Notes: generated by a model from the sequence alone, not told the origin. 64,000 bases of DNA from Trichaptum fuscoviolaceum (GCA_910574455.1 CAJSYZ010000007.1:1860001-1924000); one strand, 5' to 3'; shown: positions 35,105 through 48,100, numbered from the stretch's first letter. Numbers and translations: made by a program.

Positions 35105-37569
35105 GAGTATAGGTGGGTGATCTCGAGTTGGGCGAAGACGGTGCAACTTTAGCTAATTATATGGGAAAAGGCGAGGAAGGTCTGTTGCACGGAATTCACA
35201 GCTTATGCGATTTGATCGAGTGTTCTCTACACTCCGCATATGACGTACGGGAAACGGGGACGCGGTGAAGAGTCACTGAGGGTGGTCAGTTGCCATTTAA
35301 TGGCCCTCCCATAGACACAGGCTCCGCCCGGTTTCCTGGTCTACAGTCTCAGGCACCCCGGTTTAGAGAAGTGAATCATCCGCGACTGTCTGCAATGAAA
35401 CTCAGGGTATTAGAATGTCATGTCACGCGGTATATTCTACGGAATTGATCTTACCCTTGTATTGGTATTGAAACGAATGTCACTACTCCCAGCCTTGGCT
35501 GACACACGGATGAGCGGCGACACTGCATTGTACGCATTGACATCCGTACCGGCACGGAAGAACTTACAGAATGATTTATGCGAGTCGGCAATTACGCCTG
35601 AGCGCTACGCAAAAACAAATACCAGTGTACCAGGTTAGTAATGATGGAGGTGCCAGTGTGTCGTGAGGACAAGATAAATTCGTCACAGGCTTCCAGTGGA
35701 TGATGTGACTCACCTACTAATAAGGAAAGTGGGCAATAAACCAAGAATATAATTCTCCATCCGTATCTAGACTCAGAACAGGTCATTTCACGTTTGGTAT
35801 CGCGTGTGCGTCCAATTCATCTCGCTGTGAGGAGGGCGATCGAGGCCCAGGAGTACGGTTGGGGTAGAGGACGTTGAACACCACAACAACATGTAGAAGT
35901 ATGCGAGTGAACTTTACCACCCAAACTTGAAAGCATTACACCCACATTGAATGAGACGGCAAACTCATCGGTCTGGGAAGTTTCCGAACTCGGCGGATTG
36001 TAAGTCTGTAAGTAGCCCATAGATAATTCTAGCATGGGAGATACGAGGTCAAGTTAGCTTCTCTTTAGAAATCAAAGATAGGCAAAGTAGATCGTTATCT
36101 GCTGAGAACCTGCATTTGGCCGACATCAGAAATGCTGAATGCCGCCGGAGGTCCATAAAGGAGTGCATTCGAAGCTCCAGCGCCGGGTCCAAACCATGCT
36201 GTATATAGTCCGGTACATGTGCTTGAGAGCATCCTATTAGTAGAAGGAGTTGAACCATTTCGTTCCTTCTGCTTGTAAGGCTAGAACTCCGTTTAAAACC
36301 GAAATCGTAAAGCACATGTTGACTTGTTACCGGACCAATGTATGCACCTCACTGTAAAGGCGTGGCCAGAGTAAGGATACTGTGATGCACGTGTCGGAAA
36401 GTAGAGCAGATACAAGGGCTCGAACAGAAATGTAGATCTCACCTTCGCCGTCCATTCCGGTGCGCACCAGAAAAGGGTCCGCATCCTATACAATCAAGTT
36501 TTAGCGCTTTGTAATTCGGCTTCCAGCAACTTGAAGTATAATCCAATTGCAGGACAAACCGATCGACGCGGAGAGTAAGTGTGCGATATGAACTCAATTC
36601 ACGAAGGAAGAGGAAGGATGCATCGTCCGCTTGCCTACATTCGTCGTAGCGATAACATAGATGAGCGCGTGTGCGTCTGTCAAATACAACGACGGTGACT
36701 TAGACGACCGACAAGGGAAGGACGTTGATTTGATCCCAATTTGAAAGAGTTGAATTTATCCGACAGAGTGACTGAATTGAAGCTGAGAGGCAATGCTTAG
36801 TTAAATGCTCTGGCATACGCTGGGAGGGATGCGTGAAGTAGTTAGCCGATACTGGACAATACTACAGATAATCCGGAATTAGCTTAACACAAAAATTGAG
36901 ATCGAAGACCAACCTGCAAAACAGCAACAAAAAGCTGTTGGCCTATGCATTCTCTTACTAAGATTCTGGTAATGGGTCATACGCTCCGGAGACTCGAAAG
37001 GGATCCATCCAAATGACTGGTCGAATTTACAAGCTTAGAGTACTGACAGTGCAATGTCTCCTTCGAAGATAATCAGATTTTTCGATTACGACGTGATCAA
37101 TGCGGCGAAGTCGCGAGGTTTTTATGTAGACAAGTTTTCAGGTTGAAAGTGGCTATTAAGTCCATAGATCATTATCCTTTCTTATGACATTGGCTGTGGA
37201 TCAAGTAGTTAAGCATAAGATTTATATAATTCAAGGGTATAATTGAGTTCTTAGCGGAGAAGAGAGTTGCCTGGAGTATTCCAGATGTGCTGGACTGTGC
37301 CCAAAATGCAGTGAAGTGCCGTTTATGTAGAGGATTGAGTCGCCACGGTCTTCGCTGTGGAAGAGGCTCTGAGGAAGGGAAGAAAGAGCCCTCACATCGA
37401 CACGGAAGAGTTGATAAAGACGTCTAAACTCCGACAAAGTCAGCGCAAGAATGGCGCCATCGTAGGGCGCACATTTATCACGTGACTGAAGCGCGTCTTA
37501 GCCTGCCCTCAGGTCAGTGTTCAAGTTGGCAGATCATTCGGACTGTGTCTCCTCTCTTCTCATACCATC
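35105..37569. other. Long intergenic region, no confident gene
   Basis: 2.5 kb between EGT1 and ORC6, which point away from each other. Minus-strand pieces at 36090-36250 read LYTAWFGPGAGASNALLYGP, and near 36470 PFLVRTGMDGEGE. These look protein-like, but no continuous splice path or family was found. They may be the remains of a gene. Around 36800-37230 is AT-rich. Confidence 0.3.
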
Positions 37570-39151
37570 ATGACCACACCCCAACAGCAACAATTAGCTC
37601 GCATCTGTGGAAATGCAGAGACAATATCGAAAGCTAGAGAACTCTTAAACTTAGCTCAGACAAAGACAGGTCCAGGCTCAGGGCACAATCTGGGCTCAAA
37701 TGCAAGTGCTTTGCCCGCCATTTGCGCATATCTCGCTTCGGAGAGGTTCTGTGCTTCGGCTTATTTGTCATTATAAATATGATCTGACCTACACTTAAAG
37801 ATTAGGGAACAACGATGTCTCTGAAAAGATTGCTCAACAGGCTTCTTGCATCAAACCAAAAGCATTTCAGATGGTTTTAAATGTCACCCGGGCTGCTTTG
37901 GCTCAGTCCCTGACAGCTCAGAAGGATCGAAGTGTCTCATATGAAAGTCTAGCGCGCACCTACGGCCTCAGCTCTGATGTGATGTACTGGATAGAGGAAG
38001 TCGATAAAAAACTACGAACAAATGAAGAGGAACTCGCAGATCTTGGTGTATCCGAAGAGACCATCATATACTGTGTATTCTATTGGACATGCATTGCCCT
38101 TCATGTGCGTCCCCGATGAAAATTCTTGAATGCTATCTTTTTGACTACTCTTTTGTAGATTCGTTCAGTTAAGGGTAATACTATTCTATCAGAATACAGA
38201 GTTAGTCTTCGCGATTTTCAGGAGTTGCAAGATTTACTCGATCGAACCTGCCGAGACTTGCACAACAGCATCGACAATCACCTTAGCAGTAGCAGGACAA
38301 CAAGATCCTCTGGAGTATCACCTTCAAAGCCGCCACCTGTTTCTCCAACAAAGACTTCGCCACAAGCGTCCATCAGAAAAACACGATCTTCCCTATCTGT
38401 GGATGATACATCTTTGAAGAGAAAGATTGCCCAACCCGCATTACCTTTTGTATCTCCCTTGAAAAAGGCTCGAACAACGTCACCTATCAAACTCAACCGT
38501 ATTCCAGTAGGTTCTTCGATGACTCATGTCATGCCCGGCCCATCTTCACGCTCCCTTTCTCCTTTAAAACTAAATCGGCTTCCAACTGCTGCGAGTAGCT
38601 CGGGAACGAATGACTTCCAAACCACGCCTACTCGGTCTACACGGATTATGGTGGAGTCACCCTCTAAAATGTCTTTGGGGCAAGAAAATGATGAGGGTAC
38701 TTTGTCTGAGCGAGAGCTATCTCCTTCGAAGGCCTCAGGAGCACCTGTAAAGAATATTGGAGAACGTCTGGATCGACTGGCTATTGCAGATAAGATTCTG
38801 TCTCCGTCAAAGTCAGCTCGTAAGGGGAGAACTATCGGTGAACCGTCAACACCGACACCGCACCGTGGTCGTCCTTCCAAACGGGCTTCTCAGGCAGTCG
38901 TTGAAATAGATGTGGATGGAACGGAGGAAGTTACCGAAGTGCAGGCATCCAGCTCCTCGGAGGAAGAGGAAAAGGAAAAGAAGCCGCATTGTCGACACCG
39001 CATCCGTCCCTTCCCCGATCGTCAGTTCTATGAATATACAGATCCAAGAGCTACGAGAGAGTGGGAAGTATGCCAAAAAAACATGAACGCTATGTTTGAG
39101 GAACTCGGTCATCCTTTCGACGTCAAGGAGCAAGCAATCCTTGCCAGCTAA
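37570..39151 (+). CDS. ORC6: Origin recognition complex subunit 6
   Basis: Smallest ORC subunit, needed to load the MCM helicase at replication origins. The ATG at 37570-37572 starts MTTPQQQQLARICGNAETIS. The first two-thirds form the TFIIB-like helical region: SALPAICAYLASERLGNNDV, CIKPKAFQMVLNVTRAALAQ, VSYESLARTYGLSSDVMYW, ETIIYCVFYWTCIALHIRSV and YRVSLRDFQELQDLLDRTCR. The C-terminal half (last exon to 39151) is a basic disordered tail. It holds ten full CDK consensus sites (S/T-P-x-K/R), several as SPSK or SPLK repeats, followed by an acidic stretch. A short motif, YEYTDPRATREWEVCQKN, lies near the end. The CDK sites fit control of ORC by cyclin-dependent kinase, as known in yeast. ORC6 is poorly conserved in sequence, so the call rests on fold-pattern similarity. 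Confidence 0.72.
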
Positions 39152-39368
39152 CTCATAGGCTCTTGTGTTGTCTCTAACTTATCTGTATTACATCGAGCCA
39201 AACTATGAACGATATTGGAAGTCGTATAGCTTCTGCGGGCAATGTCGGCGTTTGTATGAAAGATTAACTTCAGAGTCTACGTCATACTCTGGTAGCTAAG
39301 GGCTATATAGTGTGCACCATTGCAGTAGCATCATAATCTCTTGTAGGTGCTTCAAGCGCTCATGGTCA

Positions 39369-40789
39369 ATGACTATGGCAGATACCGTAAACTCGAACAA
39401 TGTTGTGCATCTCACCCTTGATTCATCGCAAGGGAAGGCACCAACAAAAGATGGAGTCTTCGATCTTCAGAAGTCGCTCCCGATTCCAAAACAAAGTCTC
39501 TCCCACCCCAATGGGATAGGGTTGGGCAAAGAAAATGCAAGCATCTACTTTGTTGGGACTGCGACAACGATTCTCGAATGGGAAGGCGCTCGGATTATGA
39601 CAGATCCAAAGTCAGTACTTAGTTGTTATTTGTCACGTCGCCATCACTGATTCTTGTATCAATATGATGCGACCATAGTTTTCTGCATGCAGGAGGTAAG
39701 CATCATACGTGTGGATTGTGGTCCAACCAGTGTCTAACTAGCATGTATCTTCCCAAGATCACATTCATTTGGGGCCCGGAGTTACTGCTATGAGACAAAC
39801 AAACCCTGCGGTGGATTTGCATGATCTACCACGCATTGATTTAGTTTTACTTTCGCATTATCATGCCGACCACTTTGATCAATTGGTGCGTTATAAGAAT
39901 TAAAAAGTTGACTAAGCTGAAGCATATCTATTGCCAGGTTGAAGAAAAGCTTCGTCGGGATCTTCCTATTATTACAACACCTCATGCCCAACATGCTTTA
40001 ACGTCGAAGAGCATACCAGAAGACAACTTTACCGCTGTCACATCACTAGACACCTGGTCCTCTGCGGTAATCCACATCCCGTCGATTGCGGCTGAAGGAG
40101 CTTCGAAGGGTTCACCAAAAGCCATACGAGTAGTCGCAATGCCCGGAAAACATGTCCCTCCTGGCCCTGCCGGAGCATTGGAGAAGGTAAACGAGTTAAT
40201 AAAGGTCATACCTCCCACAAATGGGTGGATGGTTGAGCTGGGCGAAAAAAGAGGCGGGGGCGAGTTCTTCTGTGGGTACAGGATCTATGTGAGCGGGGAC
40301 ACGCTTTTTGTAGACGACCTAAAGGCAATACCGGAAAGATATCCGCATGTCGACTTGATGCTTGTTCATCTTGGTAAGTTTACCCCAGAGCGACATGAAG
40401 ACTTTGCTCATTTATACCTTCTAAGGCGGAACAACCATCCCAGGTCCGCACCTGCCGTTGCTGATGGTAACAATGGACGCCGCGCAAGGTCTACAGCTCC
40501 TCCATTTGATACACCCAGACGTGACTATTCCAATCCACAACGATGACTATGGTAGGCATATTAAATACCGATGATCAAGGTGGTTTACTTACTTGACGCA
40601 AATGCGAAGATGTTTTCTTAAGGCCGCTCCAGGTATGTTGGTAGTTGCGATCTTAGTGATGCTGTAGTTATTGATAAGCCACAGAACTTCAAGGCGGTGG
40701 TCGAGAAAGCAGGACTGACTAAGAGCGTAGTTTACCTGGATCGAGGAGATGCCTACTCGTTTCATGTTAGGAGCGAAGAGTCGAACTAG
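39369..40789 (+). CDS. Metallo-beta-lactamase-fold hydrolase (UlaG / NAPE-PLD-like)
   Basis: Seven exons (39369-39610, 39679-39695, 39758-39885, 39938-40373, 40426-40551, 40610-40632, 40685-40789) sum to 1077 nt, or 358 residues. Fold motifs: IYFVGTATTILEWEGARIMT with TDPNF, the metal motif SHYHADHFD (HxHxDH), YRIYVSGDTLF (metal-bridging Asp), HLGGTTIPG, and IHNDDYDVF (last His ligand). All metal ligands expected for a binuclear site are present. Relatives hydrolyse lactones or phosphodiesters, and substrate cannot be read from sequence. There is no signal peptide or membrane span, so it is probably cytosolic. It follows ORC6 in the same orientation after 217 bp. Two exons of only 17 and 23 nt could easily be missed by automatic annotation. 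Confidence 0.82.
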
Positions 40790-41106
40790 AACGTACGGCG
40801 AGAAAGATGTATAGGTAGCACATGACGGCAACTGACAATAGACGCAAAAATTGCGTGCAGAGCCAATCAGTCTAAGAGGAACAGTCAGTCCAAGGGCCGG
40901 GACAGCCTGTACTCCAGTCGGCGCCTTTTACCTCATTCACAGATAACAGCAACCGCAAATGGGCCGCAACGCTGTCCCGTGGTAGTATTACATTCTCCAA
41001 AACAAATACCTTACAATCGGAGGTAAATTCAGAGCATAAGAGTATAGATAAATGACAGTGAATCGTACATAATAACAACCACAACCCAAACTCAAAGGGG
41101 CGTCAA
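40790..41106. other. Convergent intergenic region (3' ends)
   Basis: 317 bp between the hydrolase and PRP6, whose 3' ends face each other. No gene, and no strong repeat seen. Confidence 0.4.
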
Positions 41107-44100
41107 TCACTCCAGTGCATTCGCGACTAGCTCAAGGATTTCCTCTGTTTTCTTTCCGAAATTTGAGACGTCCTTGGCAATCATCTGCCATACCGTGCCA
41201 TGATGCGGTTCAGCTGCAATGCACTTGTTTACCACATCCTTCCGATGCTCCTGTAAAATAGGTCAGGTCTTAGTGGAATGCAATAATTAAAGAATAATCA
41301 TTCAAGCGTACCACGGTGCCATGCTCCCTCTCAAACTTCAACCACCATCCCCAAGAATCTCCCCTATCCGGATCCACTGAGACGGTGCGTGCGAACCATT
41401 GTCGGGCTTTTTCAATTTTGCGTTCGGCCCAGAAAAGTCGAGCAACGGTGCATATCACTTGAGCATCATTATCACATTTCTTCAAAGCGTCTACGGAACG
41501 AGCCTTCCGCGTCGGACGCGGTTCTGACCAAATGGCCATCGACCACAGTAGACCAGAAGAAGGGCACTCCTGAAGACCGCGAGCAAGGACGGTTCTTGCT
41601 TGCTGAGGTATACCAGCCCGCTCTTCCACACCAACTGCCTCAGCCCATAGAATGTCGCTACCCGGATTTACTAGGCGAGCTTTGTCAAGAAGTGCACGAG
41701 CTTTTATACTTCTTCCATCCTCCTCCTCTAGTCGACTGGCTAAAATCCATAGAACGGCATCCTTCGGGCAAGCTTTCAAACCTGCAGCGAAAGAAGCTCG
41801 GGCTGCCGGGAAATTCTTCCTAGCTTGGTGTATTTGTCCTTGGATCATGTACAGCTTGGCGAATTTCGGGTACTTCTTCAAGGCTGTCTCCAGTATCGAC
41901 ATGGCCATATCGATTTGGCCCTGTTGACGTTCAAATACAGCGGCTTTCATCCATATCTGTTGATATGTTTAATTGTCTGTTTCTGATTAAATGAGAAATT
42001 GGCTTACTCGTTGAGTATCCGCTACCTTTCTCGCACGTATCAACAGCTCCCTGGCAACTTCATATTCGCCATTCTCCGCCTCAAGTTTGACAGCTGCCAG
42101 CCAGATTTTCTCGCTATCGGGGTTAGCCACAAAGGCCTTCTCAAGAACTTCGCGAGCACCTGGTACATCATCTGCAAGCCATTTCTCTTTGGCTGACATA
42201 AGCCATAAGTCTTCCGCCTGGGGGCAATGGTGCACTGCACGCTCCAAAACAGCATCCAGGGATTCTCTAAGTAGAATTGGTCAGTACTGAGTAACGAACG
42301 GATGAATAATGAATGTACCATACCGGGTTCCGTGCGTTTTTTCGACCGCGGCGGCTTTCTGCCATAGCGCCCGACGATCCGGGAAGACCTTCAGAGCAAA
42401 TGCCAGAATAGCCCTCGCCGCACCGATTTTACCCCTCTCCTCTGCTGCCTCTGCATCGCCTACCCAAGTGTCTAGCCGATCTTCTTCTTCGACATCCATT
42501 CCCACCGTTGCCTTAATGATCGCTTCGCAAGTACGAGGCGAACCTTGCTCTTCACATTTTTCCGCTTCCTTGAGCCACTGATCACGCGTCAACAGTACTT
42601 GATGTCGACGAAGCTCCCGTACACCCGCTTCGATAGCTTTGTCAACAGCCCCCAATTCCTTGTTCCGTTGCGCTTCAGTCTTGCCTTCGGCACCGGCCTC
42701 CTGTTCGAGCAACCTGCCTGCTGCAATCCAAATTTCGTGGGAGGTCGGAATGGCCTTTCGAGCTTTGTTGAGTACCGCCTTCGCCTTTTCAGGTGTCTCC
42801 AGTCGAGCAAGAGCAAGCCATAGCTCGACAGATAACGGGATGACTTCGACAGCACGAGCTAGCAAGATGCGTGCGTCTGTTATTGACTCTTCCAGATTCA
42901 CAGTTTCCTTCCATAACCGGACTGAATTCGGGATCTGTTCGAGAGCTTCCAAAAGGTTGAAGTCAGATATTATTGCACGGGTATGAAGTCACGGAAGATA
43001 CCTTTTCGGAGTACACGCTTCTTGGATTTGGTATCGTTCTCAAGTGATGCGGCTTTCATCCAAATCTTAACGCTCTGTGGGACATGTTGCACAGCATTTG
43101 CAAGTATGACTTTGGCATCTTGTGTGCTCTAAACGCCGTCGATATCAGTGACCTTTTGAAATTAAAAGGCAGTGATACGCTTACATGCAATCGCGCAGCC
43201 TCTAGCCACACATCTTCGCTCTTTGGACAATGCTCACAGCCAGCCTTGATGAGCTTACGTGCAGCTACCATGCGACCAGCATGTTCTTCAACACACGCCG
43301 CGGCGATCCAGCCAGGCGCATGCTTCGGGTTTGACTTCACAAGTGAATCAAAGAGCATCCGTGCGCGTTTGATATCTCCAATCTCCGCATCGGTCTTGTG
43401 TACTACACTGTTAAGATCTGTAAGGTATCCCTTGGGGTCAATTGAGGTTGCTGTCCCGGCAACGGATGAAGTCCCCGATATCTAGACAACACACACATAG
43501 TAAAGATGCAAAGAATAGGGAGAAACGGTGACTGAATGACTGACCTGATCAAGCTTGAGGGACAGAATTTTGTCTCGCGCTTGGCCAATTTCGACGAAGT
43601 TCGTGAGGGTCCCGGATTCTGCTGGTGTCTCAAATCCACCAGGCTATTCATCCAGTGAGCGACGTTCGAGAAGGAAAGAAAAGACTGTACCTGCTGTTGC
43701 ATCGGGTCTATTGCGCTTTCATATTCGTTCTTAGACCTGTCGCCGACTAATACACTATCTGGCACAACGAAACTCCGTTCCTCCTTCTTTCGTTTCTTTC
43801 GCGTAAGGTTGCCGACCTCTGGAATATTTTCCCATTCCTCATCCGTCACGACGGACAAGCCTCGCTTCAAGTCAGCAAATTGTTGTTGAATTTTCGGTCG
43901 TTCTGCACGATGCTTTGTCAATTCCGCTGCTTCACGTGCCTCTCTGTTAAAGTTGGAGCAAATCAGAACATTCATAAAACGGACAAGGAAACTGACCGAA
44001 AGAAGTCCTCACCTTCGCGCACGCCGTCGAGCATCCATGTTCTGATCTACTTGCTCATATATCCTGTCTGCTTCCTCATCGTCCGCCTCATATGTCATCC

Positions 44101-44433
44101 CAGCGAAGAGACCGACTTCATTGTCGGGATCTTGAAACTGCTCTGGATCAACATCGGCTTCCTCGCCGCGGCGAGCCTGAGCCTCACTGGGAGGTCCATT
44201 AGTACGAATAGTTTCATAAAGCACAGCGCAACGTACGCTACGACTTCTGCTGATGGACCTTCTCTTGCGGGTCCAATATCCGAACGAGTGGTGAATCCGG
44301 AGGCACTAACGAAATGATATTAGTACGAGCAAGTTAGCCAGTATCGTGAAGCACACCCTCTACCAAGACCTGCAACATAAGATGCTGGTGCCGGCTGTGA
44401 CAGAAAGGCCAATTTGTTTGGTTTATTCGCCAT
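41107..44433 (-). CDS. PRP6: Pre-mRNA splicing factor Prp6 (U5 / U4-U6.U5 tri-snRNP)
   Basis: Core tri-snRNP scaffold protein that bridges U5 with U4/U6 in the spliceosome. The ATG at 44431-44433 opens [20 protein letters not shown], then [20 protein letters not shown], the PRP1 N-terminal signature. An acidic region ([20 protein letters not shown]) and coiled RE/RK-rich helices follow. From about residue 270 onward there is a long array of HAT repeats, each with a W and paired aromatic/Ala positions ([55 protein letters not shown]). They continue to the C-terminus [11 protein letters not shown]. Length of roughly 900-930 residues is normal. About nine introns; the donors and acceptors I read are standard. 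A LINE is inserted 279 bp upstream of the start codon, on the same strand, so promoter function may be affected. Confidence 0.95.
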
Positions 44434-44711
44434 ATTGAACCCTGTTCGATGCCAAAGCTTTTGATATCTTGTATCGTTACCAGAGATCGAGCGTCGTTCC
44501 CAGTAATGGAGCTTGCGAGGCACAGATTTGAGTGGGTGGTCGTCGTTCTACTTGCGCGCGTAGTTTATGAACTTGAAGTGAAGGACTCAAGCAAGATGCT
44601 TCAGAAAGATAATCTAAAATGACTAATATGTTTAATGAAAACTGTGACCTTGCTGCCAGTGAGTCTGTGACGCTATAACCCCATAAATAGTTATTTTGTC
44701 TATATCGCGAC
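44434..44711. promoter_or_regulatory. Remaining 5' flank of PRP6 up to the LINE insertion
   Basis: Only 278 bp separate the PRP6 start codon from the LINE's 3' target duplication. Any promoter element farther upstream has been pushed 5.7 kb away. No TATA box was identified with confidence. Confidence 0.4.
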
Positions 44712-44724
44712 TTAATATGTATAA
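44712..44724. repeat. Target site duplication, LINE 3' side
   Basis: TTAATATGTATAA (13 bp), exactly repeated at 50402-50414. Confidence 0.9.
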
Positions 44725-44746
44725 TTTGATTTGATTTGATTTATTC
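44725..44746 (-). repeat. LINE 3' pentamer tail
   Basis: On the minus strand the element ends GGAATAAATC followed by AAATC-type pentamers, then directly the target duplication. Such tails replace poly(A) in several fungal LINEs and probably serve the reverse transcriptase as a priming anchor. Confidence 0.8.
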
Positions 44747-45105
44747 CATTATAGTGACTGCAGGCCCTTTAGGGCCTATGGCGCACTTAGAATACATTGT
44801 AATCTACCACTACTGTAATTGTGCGGCTTGAGAAGTTCAGAATAAGTTTAACAAATAAGAAAGGATTGAAAGGGTATGATCAGAGTGAGGTATGCCAAAT
44901 GAGGGTATTTGTGAGGCGAATTATCGCTGGAGAGGGGGGGGAGCGCATACAGTTACAGAAATTGTTGTTGATACAATGTGTCGGTGTTGGTGTTCTACAG
45001 TGACGCTCTTATGAGGGGAGCCGCCGTCGAGAGGCATCCCGAATGTCTAAAATAAATAAATAAAGAGGATCAGAGAGAGAAAGCGAGGAATAAAGAAAGC
45101 CAGGT

Positions 45106-48100
45106 TCATTGCGTTGTGCTAGCCGGGAACAGGTGGGGAAAGCGTCCCGTGTCCTTGATGTAGCGTAGGACGAGGTCGAGCCTAGCCCCTTTCCCCAGTG
45201 TTGACCGCAAGGTGAGGGGTTTGTTTTTGAGTGACGTTCGGAGTGCTCGGCGGGGGGCTGCATACACCCGGCAGGTGAAGAGATAATGGGCCACCGTTTC
45301 CGGGACCTGGCACTTGGAACAGAGCGGAGAGTCAGTGCACCGAATCCGAGCTAAGTGAGCGTTGAGGGGGGCGTGTCCCGTGCGGAGTTGCGTGATGATC
45401 GCACACTCGTTCCGGCTCCGGTCCTTGTAGATGCTGCGCCACTGCGCGAGACGGAGCAGTGAGGTCGACAGCTCGCAATTTCCTCCCGCTTTTTGACTTG
45501 AGCCACTCCGTCTTCCATCGTAGGGAGGATTGGAGTTTCCGGGCTGCGACAAGCCCGGCCGAGCTAGTTGGTATGCTTTTAGCGAAGCATTTGAGGCGGC
45601 CGACCTGGCTCGACTCTGGGTATTGAGCCGCAAATTTGGCTTCCGCGTCGACCTGCTCGTTAGCGGTCATATCCTCGTGGCCCGGTACCCAGTGGAGTGT
45701 TATTTCTAGAGTGGTTCGTTGCTGCTGAAGTCGCTGGAGTTCTGTCCAGAACATTTTGAGTAGATGCTGGCCGGGTTGTGCCTTGGGAGTGTGGATGGCT
45801 GTGATTGCTGCTTGACAGTCGAGAAACATCGATACTTTTGTAGCGCGGGGTGTGGCCCGGATGAGGTCGAGGCCTAGGATGGCTCCGCATACCTCGGCCT
45901 CAAAGACGGTGTGGTCCTGGGCGGTCCCTAGGTGCAGTCTACGCACGTCCTTGGGCTGTCCGATCGGGTGCGTTTCGCGTGAGCCTGGTAAAGTATGAGA
46001 AGAAAAGTGAAAAGATGAAGGAGGAATGAGAGGCCTAGAGCTACAAGTAGAAGAAGAAGAAGAAGAAAAAGAAAAGGGGAAAGATTGAGTATTTGCGCCT
46101 TCTTGCCCGGGTACTCCCCGTATGCCCGTCTCCTGCCCCCCCTTCCCGCCTTTGACGCCAGTTCCTATGCCTAACTTATCCGTGTACTCCTCATAGGAGA
46201 CCCTTGCCTTTCCCCCCACCGCAATTGCTGCCGCCCCTATGCCCCCTTGGAACCCCGAGCCATCTGAGAATATGCACAATGTCCCTTTTGCAACTGCTGC
46301 TTCCGCTGCATCCTTTGCCTCCGCTCTGGATTTTGCAATCCGGGTTGTGAGGGAGGCTGCTGCGGGACTCCGACCTTGGAGGGGCCAGATAGTCTCTACC
46401 GGCCCTTGCAGCTCCGGGAATGCACTCATTAGCTTATGAAGGACAGAGCGGTGTCGTTTGACGGACTTGCGACACCGTTTTACCATGGCATGGAGAGGGT
46501 GTTGGGGGGGTAGGGTGCATAGGCGAACTGCAGCCTTGAAGACATTGAGGCTAAGTCGGATCGGAGTGGGGAGAAGGTGTGCATGAAAGTCCGCCATATC
46601 CGTCGCCGTGGTGCTGAAAGCCCCGGTGATAAGTTTTGTGGCCCGTCGCTGGAGTCGAGTCATCGCCCTAGTGAGTCCAATGTTGCCCGTGCGTCGGGAG
46701 GGCCCTTCTGTGACCGGCTCGTACCATACAAGCAATGCATACTCCACCCGGGGAAATACCATCGCCTGGACTAATTGACGCATATAGCCGTGCGGGACTC
46801 GGAGTCTCCCCAGCGCAGCTAGTGTCCGAGTGCCCCGAGCCAGTACTTGCTCTGCATGGTATGTGTACGATAGTTGCTCGTCGAGCATTACTCCCAAGTA
46901 CCGTACACAATTAGTGGGCTTGATGATATGCTCACGAAACTGGAGGTCGAGTGCGTCCGTGTCTGGGCGAGTCTTCCGGCCCCAGAAGTGGATGAGCTGG
47001 AACTTCTGGTAGTCATACCGAGATCCATTCTCCTCTCCCCATCGCCCCGCATCACTGAGGAATGAGTTAAAGGTGGCAATATTGTCCGCGGCAGAGTTTG
47101 AGACAACTAACTTGGCCGTGTCATCTATGAACCCTGAGGACGGGTCTGATTGCTTGGTGGGGAGCTGCAATAGGTCGGAGTTGAAGAGGAGGTAGAGGAT
47201 GGGGGACAGCGGGGAGCCTTGAGGGATGCCGAGAGGGACTGGTAGGGGGTTGGAGGTGTAGTCGTCGAAGGAGAGGGTGGTCTGCCGGTCGGAGAGGAAG
47301 CTGTCGATCCAGTTAGTCAGGAGGGGCGGTATTCCGGCCACCTCTAACTTGGCCCGTAGGGAAGGGTGGGGTACCGTCGGGAACGCTTGTGATATGTCCA
47401 TCAGCAAGAGGCTCGCCACCCTGCCCGTCCGCCAAGCATCCTTCACCTTCTGGGTGATAAAAAGGACCGCGTCCGTCGTGGTACGGCCCGGACGCCCCCC
47501 GAACTGTGTTTCTGGGAGCATCTGGTGCTGCTCGGCCAAGTCTGACAGGCGCGATGCCACTACTGACTCCAGGACCTTGCCCAGCGTGTCTTCCAGGGCA
47601 ACAGGACGGAAGGCCTTGGGGACGGTATAATCGCTCTTTCCCGGCTTTCGAAGGGTGACTGTGCTGTACGACTTCCATGGTGTCGGGAAGTGCCCAAGCT
47701 GCAAGGAGGCATTCAGTATCCCCAGTAGAATCGGCCCTAGGAACGTGTGGGCCGATTTAATAGCGATGTTGGGGATGCCCGATGGCCCTGGGGCCTTGTA
47801 AGGGGCCAGTTTAGCAATGGCCTTGTCAATGTCGGACCGTTTGAATGGTTCGAATGGGATGGTGCGTATGGGCGCGCGTTTATCGGGTGGTTGGTAGCTG
47901 GGTGGCAGGGAGGGGAAGAAAGTGTCAAAGAGAATGGCGCACTTTCCTTCCGTGCTGGAGACCAAGCCGTCCGGGCTACGGAGTGTGGGTACCCGAGTGG
48001 TTGTGCTGGGTGCATCATCCGTGTATCGTGCCGCCACCCATAACTGCTCTTGGGTTAGCTGCTCAATGTACTGCTTCCAGTGAGCCCTTTTCTGCTTCGT

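Noticed and set aside
37231..37437. Minus-strand frame upstream of ORC6 as a divergent gene
   Set aside because: The apparent Met is TTG, and no domain or continuation is present.
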